Shown here one piece after another: positions 54,087-64,000 of a stretch of 64,000 bases of DNA. Source of the stretch: Antedon mediterranea. Taxonomy: Eukaryota; Echinodermata; Crinoidea; Comatulida; Antedonidae. The stretch spans positions 3,968,001 through 4,032,000 of the forward strand of contig NC_092679.1 in the NCBI RefSeq assembly GCF_964355755.1, in the 5' to 3' direction. Position 1 is the stretch's first letter. The number at the start of each line of letters is the position of its first letter. Made by a program: the position numbers and the translations under genes. The notes under the pieces were generated by a model. The model made no database searches. It was not told the origin of the DNA and saw only the letters and a program-made list of their open reading frames with translations.

Positions 54087-54909
54087 CAACATTGGCAACA
54101 TCATCAGAGCAGTAACATCCTAACACGTCTGAACAGAGAGTGACTGGCTATTATTACCCCTTTCACACCGGAGTGATCTCCGGAGTTGTGGTGTGAGAGG
54201 GGTTTGTATCAGCTACATTGATCGTGATTCAACGATACCACCGCAGTTGAGACAGACATAAAGATGAGTCAAACAAAAACGTTTAAATGATGTACTGTAC
54301 TCTTGGTCAAAAAATGTTAAGAACTAACGAAAATTGTTGATAGGCCTCTACTGTACAAACAATAGGCCCTATTTTAATATTACGTTTAGGCATGTTGTAG
54401 GCCTATTTAGTTAATGTAGTTATTTGTTGTTTTCTTCAATTTTGCAATGCAACTACTACGATATTCCGTTGTTCGATGTGCCTAGGATAAGTTTGTTTTT
54501 AATTAATAATAATTAATATTGAACAATTCATATTTCATTGTATTAACGTTTTTACTTCTGTACTTTCTATCAAATCAACTATTATAGGGCTATAGTACCA
54601 TTTTATTATTAGAAAAAAAAAATATATATAATTGAATAATTTACTACATTAAACTTGTCTTACGGCATAAAAACAAACCTCTCTTACACACATTGACAGA
54701 CACCTGCTGGTATTTTTAAGAATAGAAAGTAAAACACAGACAAAAAAAAGATCCTTTGACAAAATTGGTATTACAGTACTGTAGGATAGTAGTATTCAAC
54801 TTTTAAAGATTGTATTCATAATCATAAATAAAAACAATTATTGAACAAGTCATTATTTCTTAGCATAAATATTTATAATTGTTTTCGTCAAGCTGAATTT
54901 CTCCATCGT
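54087..54909. other. Convergent 3' interval between the two COX8-like genes
   Basis: Carries both 3' UTRs. Candidate polyadenylation signals are AATAAA at 54827-54832 (+) and at 54607-54602 (-). These lie past one another, so the transcripts could overlap by about 200 bases. A small inverted pair, CACCGGAGTGATCTCCGG, is near 54167-54184. No other gene is seen. Confidence 0.5.
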
Positions 54910-55252
54910 TTAGTCTTCTTGTTCATCACCTCTAGTTTTATATTGCGGAACATGGTTAAAGAACCACGTTGGGTATAAAACAACGGTGCATAGGAATGAT
55001 GAGAATCCTATAACAGTCTCTGCTGCACTCAAACCAGGTTTTGGAAGAACTGCCTAATAAAGATAAACAAAAATATTATATTAATAGACCTACAGTAGAC
55101 CTATGCGTTACAATGACAGATTTGTACACACAGACATAACCATTTAAACAGTTCTGTACCTTATTACTTCTGTAGGCCTTTTGAACAGAACGTGTAGCAG
55201 GAGAAGTTAATATTTGTCGGTTTACCGAACTTACAATAAGTCTTCCAAACAT
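54910..55252 (-). CDS. COX8-like subunit of cytochrome c oxidase, 2 exons, 78 aa
   Basis: Exons 55252-55160 and 55053-54910. The N-terminal 31 residues (MFGRLIVSSVNRQILTSPAT and RSVQKAYRSNK) are rich in Arg, Ser and hydrophobics and lack acidic residues, as in a mitochondrial presequence. The mature part has LSAAETVIGFSSFL, a membrane helix ending YPTWFFNHV and the tail PQYKTRGDEQED. This agrees with COX8, where the helix ends in a P.GW-type motif followed by HLE.Y. It would sit in complex IV of the mitochondrial inner membrane. It is head to head with the CCDC88-like gene. The shared ETVIG/DTVIG start and P.W pattern suggest that the plus-strand neighbour is a paralogue. Confidence 0.75.
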
Positions 55253-56465
55253 CACGAAGATAATTTATTTATTAACAATTATTAGACAATGTACAAAAAT
55301 GTTACTTGAAGTAGTAGTAGATCTACTGATCTTGATCGAGTTTACAACAAACTAGGCCCGTACAGTAAAAAAAATGTTTTCTTTTGTTTGTGTTTATGTT
55401 TTTGTTGTCATACGTCACTAAGGAAACGCGTGCTGCATTTCACTACGCACTCACCGAAATACATACGCATCACCCCTACACACGTACACACACACTCCTT
55501 CAACAACCAACTCCCATTTTTAACACCCTATCCAACATGCGAAAAATATAATTATTAATAATTATATCATAACAAATATACAGTATTCACCATTTAATGA
55601 AAATTTTAGACAAAATCATCAAGTATACGTAACGTACGCGCGCATCCATTGTACGTCGTACGCGTACGTTTGAAGATGTATGTTTTTTATATAGCGACAC
55701 CTACCGGTGGAATTACAATAGATTGAGTGTTGATTGGTTAATGATGACCTGAACTCTATCAATAGAAATGAAGTTTCAAAAACAGCAGAGAGAAGAAAAC
55801 TAATTTCGGCGGCGGCGGAGAGTGTGGAGTTTTAGAGTGTGGGGAGAGTAGAATACTAATAAAAGGAATTATACATTAAATTACTTGCTTGAAACGTCTG
55901 CTTTGCACAGTTGATTTCTATAGAAGTTCTGTACATTTTAAAGTCTGTTTTATGGTAAGTAATTACACCTTACCCGGCATCTTCTTAATTAAAAGAAGAG
56001 GTCTCATCCCCGCCGTGCCGTGTGTGGCATAGGCCTATACAAGAATGATTGATACTGTAGGCTAGCCTACGGTCAGCTAGCCAAAAGGTCTAACCCTCTA
56101 CCTCCTAGCTAGTAGGCTAAGCCCGAATGCTGAACGGTTCTGCAGTGTCCCCCAGTGCCTGTCCTGTGCTGATCTTGTTGTGTCTGCTTATCCCATGTCA
56201 TGAAAAAATAAAATGACCAATTGAAATTCCAAAACGCCACAATCTTTTTAAAAAAGCTTAGAAATGAATCCTTTTTTGTGGTTGAGGTGTTAAGCCTAGG
56301 CTAGTCCTATATTAATTATTATCGATGAATGTGCATGCTTTATATATTCGCCGTTGCTAAAGATACGGTACCGTATCCATGCTTTTAAAAACTAAAGATA
56401 CGGTAATTATAGAGGGCGCTTCCGTTTGCTAAAAGTACGGTAAAATTGCATTCCTAAAACTCGTA

Positions 56466-56555
56466 CCTAAATATAAAACTCCTTCCTAAATATTAAACTC
56501 CTTCCTAAATATTAAACTCCTTCCTAAATATTAAACTCCTTCCTAAATATTAAAA
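56466..56555. repeat. 19-bp minisatellite inside the inverted-repeat element
   Basis: CTCCTTCCTAAATATTAAA repeated about four and a half times, almost without change. Confidence 0.95.
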
Positions 56556-56607
56556 ACCTAACCCTCTAAATAATCTCTCTTAAATTAAAAACTAAAAAAA
56601 AAAATTT

Positions 56608-56700
56608 AAAAAAAGACGTCAAGAGGAGTATCGAACCCCCAACCCCTTAAGCCAAAGACTCATCACATGCCCACTAGGCTACACAGCTGGCTTGCAGAAA
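56608..56700 (-). mobile_element. tRNA-like segment (probable SINE head) inside the inverted-repeat element
   Basis: On the minus strand: GTGTAGCCTAGTGGGCATGT (A-box-like), then GGTTGGGGGTTCGATACTCC (B-box GGTTCGATACT with a pairable T-arm). No matching acceptor stem is seen at the 5' side, so it is not a functional tRNA gene. Confidence 0.6.
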
Positions 56701-56893
56701 ACCAATGCAATAACCTATTTGATTAACATCCACATTACATAGCGCCCTCTATAATTACCGTACCTTTAGTTTTTAAAAGTATGGATACGGTACCGTATCT
56801 TTAGACATAACGTTATATATTATTCCAGTTTTGACTGGCCTAGGCCTATAATAAATTTAAAATTGTTAATTGCAGAAGCATACTACTAATACT

Positions 56894-56929
56894 ATGATTT
56901 TCCCCATGGAGACTTACTTGGAACATTAA
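56894..56929 (+). other. Short upstream ORF in the CCDC88-like 5' UTR (11 codons)
   Basis: ATG at 56894 and stop TAA at 56927-56929, upstream of the main ATG at 57002 in the same exon. It contains a second in-frame ATG (CCCCATGG). It could lower translation of the main frame. The peptide itself is not expected to have a role. Confidence 0.6.
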
Positions 56930-57001
56930 ACTCGGATTCCTATTATGCCTGGATAAATACGTGGAATTTATACATTTACACAGGAGGGAAGTAAAACCAC
57001 T

Positions 57002-60000
57002 ATGGCGTCTACAGTGGATGATTTTATGCTGCACCCACTTGTGGTTTGGGTAAGTTTAAGAAAGTAGAAAACAGTATACAACTTTGTCTGGTCCTGATGG
57101 TGGTAAAGTGAAGTGTACTGAAATCATATCAGTGTAAAGCGTGGTTCTCACTAGCGACGCACCACAAGGACGTAACACAACGCAAGTGAATTGACCAATC
57201 ACAAGCGATGGCTTATTTGCTTGTGATTGCTAACTGTCTATAACTTCGCTTGTCATTGGTTGAAACGCTTGCGTTGCGTTTACGTCCTTGCGTTACGTTC
57301 TAGTGGGAACCAACCTTTAGCAACCTGCAATTTGTGGTGGTTTTTTTATCGTCAAAATTACATAGTATATTTTGTTTCTGTTAAACTTAATAATGTATTA
57401 TAATTTTCTTTCTTTTTTATTAAGCTGTTTATCTGCCTATTATCCAGGGTAGTCACAGGGTTTTGACACAGAAGAAGAACAGGAAAAGATTATAATACCT
57501 GTTTTCTGTGACCTTCGTAAAACACAGTAGAAAACATGCATATTACAGTTGATCAACCTTCTATACTTATAACCTTCATTTGCATAATTTTAGTTTCAAT
57601 ATTTGCTGTACTATTGTTTCAATATAAAACCCAAGGTTCTTTAACCCCACAAAGCAAAGGTTAGCAAAATGTAGTCTATGATTCAATCGTCGTTATTGTT
57701 GTGTTATCAATTAAACTTGAATGAATTCAACTATCCAGTAAATGATCATTAAGGAACACAAACAAGGTATCATAAAGTAAGACATTAATAAAAAAAAAGG
57801 CTTTAAGTTTTTAAAACAAAAATTATGCTATGAAAATTCTGTAAGAAATAAGTTTTAAAATTAAAATATTCAAACAGTAGTAAGTATGATATCTTGTATT
57901 GAGAATATTTGATTATTCATTATCAAGTATAATTGTATTATAATTGTATTAGTTAGCTAATACTTAATAGTTGAATCACTTCATAATAATGTAGGCCCAG
58001 TGGTATTGACACACACCTACATTCTCCCAGCCAGAGCATCACATTATCAGTTATCTGATATTCTGAAAACGACCTGCTGATGAAATTCTTTCAATTAACA
58101 CATGTACAGAGAGTGAAATGTCTTTCAGCACATGTCCCATGGTATAGAAGAACTTTGAACTTTACATACAATTAATTGGTCATGCTGCACAATTCAATCA
58201 AATTATCTATTTATTAAATAAATCGGTAAAAATTTCGGAGGGTTGGATCCAAGGGAGGAAGGGGCCCATCCGCCCCGGTGCTCTTCTAAGTTTTGCAAAT
58301 TGTAAAAATACTGGATCCACCACTGTTTCGTACCAAATGTGGTTTATGGTTCATCTGAAAGTTCTAAAAAAGCACTTTTTCTGTCATTCAATTATCAACA
58401 GGTGAAAACTGTAAGTAAAGATGGTGGATTACTAAGCTATGCAGACTTGATTGATGGAAAATATCTCAATACAGTTATGGCGAAAATGTGAGTAATTATT
58501 ACTTTTACCATCCCAAAACCTGATTCTTCAAGTTTCTGATTATTGGGGTTGACTGTTCTTACCCAGACAGTATTGCACACTAGATAGTATTAAAACACAA
58601 GACAACAGACTATACAAAACAACTGTTTATTTTTCTTATCACCTACAATCCAAATTGAGTGCATCCTGTATTGGGTCCCTGTTGTTATGGTTACCAAGAG
58701 TTTGCATTACAGGTTAACCATTATCAACATGATCCAATCTGCTGATTGTTTTTAGTGTTCAGAACTGTAAATTTTACAAAATCAACAAAATGAGTTTTTT
58801 TTTAAAATTTGTTGGACAAGATCAACACAGTGATTGAGACTAAAGTATAATAATAATACATAGCAAACAAGAAAATTTATTTCAATCAACAGATGGTGTA
58901 AATAAATACTGTGTAGAAATGTGTTTTTAATGAAAATTAAATATATAGTTTTATGATGTGTATTCATGCCATTGTTACAGTACAGAAAGAAATTACTGCT
59001 TCGTATCTACGCGTAGGCTTTCGTAGGTAGAACGTAGGTCATTGTTCTCTCCTACGATGTATTGTTTGTAGCCTACGATGTATTGTTTGTAGCCTACGAT
59101 GTATTGTTCTCTCCTACGATGTATTGTTCTCTCCTATCTACGATGTATTGTTCGTAGCCTACGATGTATTGTTATGAAATCTAGGCTACGCCTCGATCGT
59201 AGGGTGGTTCGTAGAAGCATGGACAATGCAAACAAACAATGTATTGTTTGCTAATTAAAATCCTACCTAAAGATAGTAGGTCAATTTTTGTAGCCGCCCT
59301 ACATCGTAGGTAATTGTTCTCTCCTACGATGTATTGTTTGTAGCCTACGATGAATTGTTTGTTATCCTAATTTGGACGGAAATCCGCCGACGAAACGACA
59401 TCGGGCCGGTGGACATCAGCTCACGTAGAGAGAGTCGAGGCTAGGCCTAGCTAGCTTGTTTCGGCGGCCTACACTATAAATTATTTATTCCTACCTTGTT
59501 GGGTTAGCGAATTATAAAAACAACGACAACTAGGCTAGGACACCAACAAAATATATGCAAAATAAATATATATTCCATATTAAGATTTAACATAAATAAA
59601 TAGGCCTTTTAAAATGATTACGACATGTATAAAGAAAAAGGCCCGACCAGAATTTGGAGGGGAAAAAACATGTGAGCTGAGCAGTTTAAAGAGAGTATTA
59701 TGTTTCATGTCATGTGACACAAAATCCAGGTACACGATCTTAATTACTGTTTTATCGTCGTCAGACGGTAGCCACCCTAAAAAAAAACATGTGAGAAATT
59801 GCGGTAAGCAGAGAGTATCGCGTTTCATGCCAAGTGACCCAAAAAAAAACTAGGTCTGTATTAATTACGGTCGTTCTGTCGGCAGTCTTTTTGAACGACC
59901 GATTGAACGTCCTGATGCTATATTTAGAATGAATTGTTTACGATCTTTTTTTTTTCGGCATCGTTTCTGGATGGGACGTTCGCTATATTATGTTTATTAG

Positions 60001-61589
60001 TTGGCCTGTTCGTTGCGGTTCACCTGTGTTGGATCGTGTCTCTCTCTACGTTATACATTGTGGGAAATTTATATTTGCCGTTGAGTAGGTAAACACGCAC
60101 GAAGGAAAATATTACGTTTAAAAAATATTATTTATTTTTTATTAATTTACAACTTTGTCCTCCGCCAATTAAATTTAACACATTAATTTCACACCTTACT
60201 TCACTAAGAACATCGTAGGGTTGTTTATTTTGGTTACGAACTCCCTACGAAGTTCAGAACGTAGCTCATTGAAAGTTGTTTATTGAGGTTACGAAGCCAA
60301 ACAATGGAACCTACGAACCCAACAACGTAGCCTACGTTCTATCTACGAAGCTACTTCGTAGGTAAAGTTGCAGTATTTTCTTTCTGTACTGTATATAAAG
60401 CTGTGACAACCGAATAGTGAAAGGTTTTCTAAATTTATTCTGTAAAATATATTTTTAATTACATTAATATTAATATTATGTGCGTGTGTTTTACAAATTC
60501 TATTAAGCTCTGTCTAAATGTATGGAGATGATGATGTTTTCATATCAACCATATTCGGGCATATCATTACCATAATTGGGCACACCATACTTTTTTTTTC
60601 AAACTAGTTTGATAGTGTACAGCTTTAGAATTGAATGTTATTGTTACGGTATTAATTATTTTCAATCATTTTGTGAACTTGCTTGTGCAATGTCCGTATA
60701 CCTGCTGTTTGTCTATTGCAGCCACATGTCAATACCTAGTTTTATCAAAGTGTCTGTTTGTTAGCAAGGTGAGATCAAGCTGTTTGTCGGGGTTAAAAGA
60801 ACAAGTTATTAATACCGCCCAACACTGTATAAGTTGAAACCTCTGCACAGCAACTTTCGTTTACAGACTTGCCTGCAATTACATCACTTCCTATTCTGCT
60901 GTGTTTTCACCTAGAATCAGTTATGCTTGATTTGAAAGTGTCAAAACAAGTTTTAAAATGCAAATGTTTTTCCGTCCATTATTGTTTGAAGTTACTTTTT
61001 CTTTTCTTTTAAAATCTGAATGCATTAAAAGAGAAACCATCCATTATTGCCACATGACCAACATACGCATACATAATGACAATATTCACATTCAATTAGG
61101 AACCATTGGACAGTACAACATTAGGTACACATTTAAATGGAGTTAATGTATGAAAAATCAATGTCTTTCAGCACATGTCCCATAGTACAGTTATGTGAAC
61201 CCAAAGCAAAGCATTCCAATGCAACTACCCAGTGTTGGAGTACCCCTTTAAGAGTACTAAACTATGGGCCTTTTCCCACTATGTTACATTATATAATGCC
61301 ATTGACAATTAAACTAACTGTACAGTATTAATTATTAAAGCCAAAATTCCATTTCATAGTCTTGTTTACTCCATCTGTCGGAGTGACGTGTGTAATTATT
61401 TGTCGTATTGTTGTTGACGTTTTTCACAATGAATCTAGTAAAATTGTATTCATAACTAAACACTTTCCTTTTTTATGCAGAAATTGTCGGTCAAGCGATG
61501 TTTCCGTTAGCAATGAACTGAACAGAGAGGTCAACTCGCGTATACAGAATCTTGACCGGTTGCTGAAAAGCATCAGAGTGTATTATCAG
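57002..61589 (+). CDS. CCDC88/Girdin-like HOOK-domain protein, first three coding exons (partial, continues beyond window)
   Basis: Coding exons 57002-57049, 58402-58487 and 61481-61589; the phases agree. The protein starts MASTVDDFMLHPLVVWVKTV and goes on to LSYADLIDGKYLNTVMAKI and RIQNLDRLLKSIRVYYQ. This is the N-terminal HOOK (calponin-homology-like) domain of the CCDC88 (Girdin/Daple/Gipie) and HOOK family, which binds dynein light intermediate chain and microtubules ahead of long coiled coils. FMLHPLVVWVKT closely resembles the CCDC88 start (F..SPLVTWVKT), and the ending before YYQ also fits. 81 residues are present; the rest of the domain, the coiled coil and any GBA motif lie outside. 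The ATG follows an 11-codon upstream ORF. The third exon is preceded by a 3-kb intron that holds a transposon. Confidence 0.85.
57136..57319. mobile_element. MITE family M2, long copy
   Basis: AAAGCGTGGTTCTCACTAGC to CGTTCTAGTGGGAACCAACC; inner GAATTGACCAATCACAAGCG and inverted CGCTTGTCATTGGTTGAAAC. The copy is about 180 bases, the longest of this family here. It lies 86 bases after the donor of CCDC88 coding exon 1. Confidence 0.88.
58978..60391. mobile_element. 1.4-kb non-autonomous DNA transposon with long terminal inverted repeats and TA target duplications
   Basis: The left end CAGTACAGAAAGAAATTACT and right end (inverse) CAGTACAGAAAGAAAATACT extend inward as related repeats of about 60 bases, ending GTAGAACGTAGG and its counterpart. 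TA flanks both ends (58976-58977, 60392-60393), as left by Tc1/mariner-type transposases, which also often start CAGT. Inside, CCTACGATGTATTGTT units are tandemly arrayed at 59048-59170 and again at 59300-59355. No transposase frame is seen. In CCDC88 intron 2. Confidence 0.85.
59048..59170. repeat. 20-25 bp minisatellite inside the 1.4-kb element
   Basis: CCTACGATGTATTGTT followed by TGTAG or CTCT, about six copies; two more at 59310-59355. Confidence 0.9.
60504..60627. mobile_element. Palindromic MITE, family M1
   Basis: AAGCTCTGTCTAAATGTATG to TTTGATAGTGTACAGCTTTA, with the inner ACCATATTCGGGCATATCAT. In CCDC88 intron 2. Confidence 0.83.
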
Positions 61590-62426
61590 GTTGGTGATTT
61601 CTTGAATTAATAATAATAATTAAAAACCTAATATTAAAAACCGTTACATAACTGATAATTGTCTTAAAAGAATCTCATGTAATTTATCCATAATGGATGG
61701 TCTATTACAGTATGTGGCTAGCTTACCTGGATTTACTGTACATGACAATAGCCCACCATTCATTAAGCACCACCCCTATCAGATAATGGAGCCGCCTGCC
61801 AACTGTTACCATACAATCCTTATCACTTTCATGTTTGTTTAAAAATAATTATGATCCCACAATGTTTGTCCCCTATATTTTTATGCTGTATCAGTGATAA
61901 ACTCGCCGACGGTGCAAGACCCCATTTACAAATTTCGTTCCTGGGCTACTACATGATCAGGGGCCGAATTTAACTTTCTCAGTCCGCTCCAGCATATTAT
62001 TTACACTTGGCTCTGAGGATTCATTATACCTCATTACCATTGATCACAACGATTCATAGCTGAACTTGGTTTGAACGCCTTGCCAGATGATCAACATTTT
62101 TGCCAGTAAAGAATCAACCCAAAGCATTCACAGCACTGCATTTATCAATTTCAATCGTGTGAATGGGGTCTAAGTAAATTGGCTGTATTATTACAGGATT
62201 CTCTACACCATTAGCACTCCATACATGCAATGATAAAGATAGAGTGAATTGATTTTTAGTGAAATATAAAATCAAGTTAGTCTTTCTGTATTGATTTGTC
62301 TCTGTGTATTGACTTACATTGCTCTTTAATCAAATAAGACCGAGGTTCAGCACAAAAAACATCCTTATGAAATCCTATTAATATTTGTTTGATGTAGTAA
62401 GATTTTATAGCCACGTAAATTTTACT

Positions 62427-62600
62427 ATAAATAATAATAATAATAATAAACTACATTTATATAGCGCCTAATGGATCACTGACCCCTCTAGATGCATTAC
62501 ATAGACCCTAACTAATGGTAATAAACTATCCCCCGCCAGACACCATTCCGGTATTTCTTAGTCAAGGTTTCGGGGATGGAAACGATCAATCTATCTTACT
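62427..62600 (-). mobile_element. 3' part of a SINE or LINE on the minus strand, (ATT)n tail
   Basis: ATAATAATAATAATAATAAA then ACATTTATATAGCGCCTAAT. On the minus strand this is GGCGCTATATAAATGT followed by (TTA)n. The upstream body AGACACCATTCCGGTATTTC is not matched elsewhere in the window. Confidence 0.65.
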
Positions 62601-62702
62601 ATAGTGGTTAGATTTTACTACAACAATAATATGCCATTTTGTAATTTGTAATAGTAAACACTTTCAATATTACTGGGCTGGTCTCAGAAATAACGGTGTT
62701 TT

Positions 62703-63805
62703 AAGTGTTTTTAATGGTTGATAAAACAAAGTTGGTTCCTCTTGGACCTTGCTGTAGGCAAGTCAGTCTTGTAAATGTTTTAGGGAGTTATCAGAAGTAT
62801 TCCAAGTGTTTTTAATGATTGATAAAACAAAGTTGGTTCCTCTTGGACCTTGCTGTAGGCAAGTCAGTCTTGTAAATGTTTTAGGGAGTTATCAGAAGTA
62901 TTCCAAGTGTTTTTAATGGTTGATAAAACAAAGTTGGTTCCTCGTGGACCTTGCTGTAGGCAAGTCTTGTAAATGTTTTAGGGAGTTATCAGAAATATTC
63001 CAAGTGTTTTTAATGGTTGATAAAACAAAGTTGGTTCCTCTTGGACCTTGCTGTAGGCAAGTCTTGTAAATGTTTTAGGGAGTTATCAGAAGTATTCCAA
63101 GTGTTTTTAATGGTTGATAAAACAAAGTTGGTTCCTCTTGGACCTTACTGTAGGCAAGTCAGTCTTGTAAATGTTTTAGGGAGTTATCAGAAGTATTCCA
63201 AGTGTTTTTAATGGTTGATAAAACAAAGTTGGTTCCTCTTGGACCTTACTGTAGGCAAGTCAGTCTTGTAAATGTTTTAGGGAGTTATCAGAAGTATTCC
63301 AAGTGTTTTTAATGATTGATAAAACAAAGTTGGTTCCTCGTGGACCTTACTGTGGGCAAGTCTTGTAAATGTTTTAGGGAGTTATCAGAAGTATTCCAAG
63401 TGTTTTTAATGGTTGATAAAACAAAGTTGGTTCCTCTTGGACCTTGCTGTAGGCAAGTCTTGTAAATGTTTTAGGGAGTTATCAGAAGTATTCCAAGTGT
63501 TTTTAATGGTTGATAAAACAAAGTTGGTTCCTCTTGGACCTTGCTGTAGGCAAGTCTTGTAAATGTTTTAGGGAGTTATCAGAAGTATTCCAAGTGTTTT
63601 TAATGATTGATAAAACAAAGTTGGTTCCTCTTTGACCTTACTGTAGGCAAGTCTTGTAAATGTTTTAGGGAGTTATCAGAAGTATTCCAAGTGTTTTTAA
63701 TGGTTGATAAAACAAAGTTGGTTCCTCTTGGACCTTGCTGTAGGCAAGTCTTGTAAATGTTTTAGGGAGGTATCAGAAGTATTCCAAGTGTTTTTAATGA
63801 TTGAT
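62703..63805. repeat. Tandem satellite of 97- and 101-bp units, about 11 copies
   Basis: The anchor AAGTGTTTTTAATG occurs at 62703, 62804, 62905, 63002, 63099, 63200, 63301, 63398, 63495, 63592, 63689 and 63786. The spacing is therefore 101, 101, 97, 97, 101, 101, 97, 97, 97, 97, 97. The two lengths differ by the 4 bases AGTC in CAAGTCAGTCTTGT versus CAAGTCTTGT. Units are otherwise nearly identical. Open frames through it are artefacts. Confidence 0.97.
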
Positions 63806-64000
63806 AAAAAAAACATGTTGATTCAACTTGCACTTTAGAACATTTTTGTAAAGCTTTTTGGGAGAGGTTCTGATTTTCAAAAGGTCCAGGTTTTTAAAGA
63901 GTCAACTAGTACTAGTAGTACACCAAACTAAACTGTACAAGGAATATCTTTTTATTATGTTGGTAGCAATAGCATAGGTTGGCCTACTTTTTACTAACCC

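Larger units (their letters stand above)
56357..56804. mobile_element. 448-bp DNA transposon-like element with 63-bp near-perfect terminal inverted repeats
   Basis: Left end CTAAAGATACGGTACCGTAT through AATTATAGAGGGCGC; right end GCGCCCTCTATAATTACCGT through ACGGTACCGTATCTTTAG, its inverse with about two mismatches. The terminal repeat itself holds GATACGGTACCGTATC, a palindrome. TA flanks the AAGATACGG core on both sides, compatible with a TA duplication. The interior carries a 19-bp minisatellite and a tRNA-like segment. Confidence 0.9.
55253..57001. promoter_or_regulatory. Divergent promoter region of COX8-like (-) and CCDC88-like (+), with the 5' UTR of the latter
   Basis: A non-coding first exon of the CCDC88-like gene probably lies at about 55800-55954: it starts near GGCGGCGGCGGAGAGTG and ends in the donor GTAAGTAATT at 55955. 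The second exon starts at 56876 after TTAATTGCAG. An inverted-repeat element (56357-56804) sits in the intron between them. A CpG-rich palindromic patch (CGTACGCGCGCATCC, GTACGTCGTACGCGTACG) lies at 55632-55668. Confidence 0.55.
61590..64000. other. CCDC88-like intron 3 (open at the window end)
   Basis: No further HOOK-domain exon was recognised. The interval holds a retroposon tail (62427), the 97/101-bp satellite (62703) and otherwise plain sequence. Confidence 0.6.

Noticed and set aside
56608-56700. Possible tRNA gene on the minus strand
   Set aside because: A T-arm can be drawn but the 5' acceptor strand does not pair; it lies within an inverted-repeat element.
62703-63805. CRISPR-like array
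   Set aside because: The units are contiguous 97/101-bp repeats without unique spacers, in an animal intron. It is a satellite.

Overview
This is an AT-rich animal nuclear sequence. Every gene is split by GT-AG introns, and the intergenic and intronic DNA carries many tRNA-derived SINEs, LINE tails, short inverted-repeat DNA transposons and minisatellites. The proteins are deuterostome-like (AREL1, DPP3, NANP, carotenoid oxygenase). That set and the frequent TAGGCCTA octamer suggest a marine invertebrate deuterostome, most likely an echinoderm such as a crinoid or sea cucumber. The organism is an inference; the gene identities rest on exon-by-exon translation, with reading phase and splice sites checked across every junction. 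Layout: (1) 1-3.2 kb, + strand: the last three coding exons of a calmodulin. (2) 3.2-9.2 kb: no gene seen, several minisatellites. (3) 9.2-21.5 kb, - strand: a complete 18-exon AREL1-type HECT E3 ubiquitin ligase with an N-terminal extension of about 190 residues. (4) 24.7-29.6 kb, + strand: a complete 8-exon carotenoid oxygenase (BCO1/BCO2 family). (5) 33.6-37.8 kb, - strand: a 4-exon seven-membrane-pass GPR180/TMEM145-family protein. (6) 38.3-45.5 kb, + strand: a complete 16-exon dipeptidyl peptidase III. (7) 45.9-47.1 kb, - strand: N-acylneuraminate-9-phosphatase. (8) 47.8-52.1 kb, + strand: a complete 9-exon RAD51 recombinase. (9) 53.4-54.1 kb, + strand, and 54.9-55.3 kb, - strand: two tail-to-tail COX8-like small mitochondrial membrane proteins. 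(10) 55.8 kb to the end, + strand: the 5' end of a CCDC88/Girdin-like HOOK-domain gene that continues past the window. The genes alternate strand almost perfectly, giving four head-to-head pairs (AREL1/BCO, GPR180-like/DPP3, NANP/RAD51, COX8/CCDC88) and several tail-to-tail pairs. No shared pathway links them; this looks like ordinary gene-dense animal chromosome. The points most worth a second look are: the N-terminal extension, the intron-split catalytic cysteine codon and the apparent one-base frameshift in the AREL1 C-terminus; the divergent convergent COX8 pair; a 1.4-kb inverted-repeat element with TA duplications and internal minisatellites; two hAT-type MITEs with perfect 8-bp duplications; a SINE that shares its 3' tail with a local LINE; and a satellite in the last intron built from 97- and 101-bp units.
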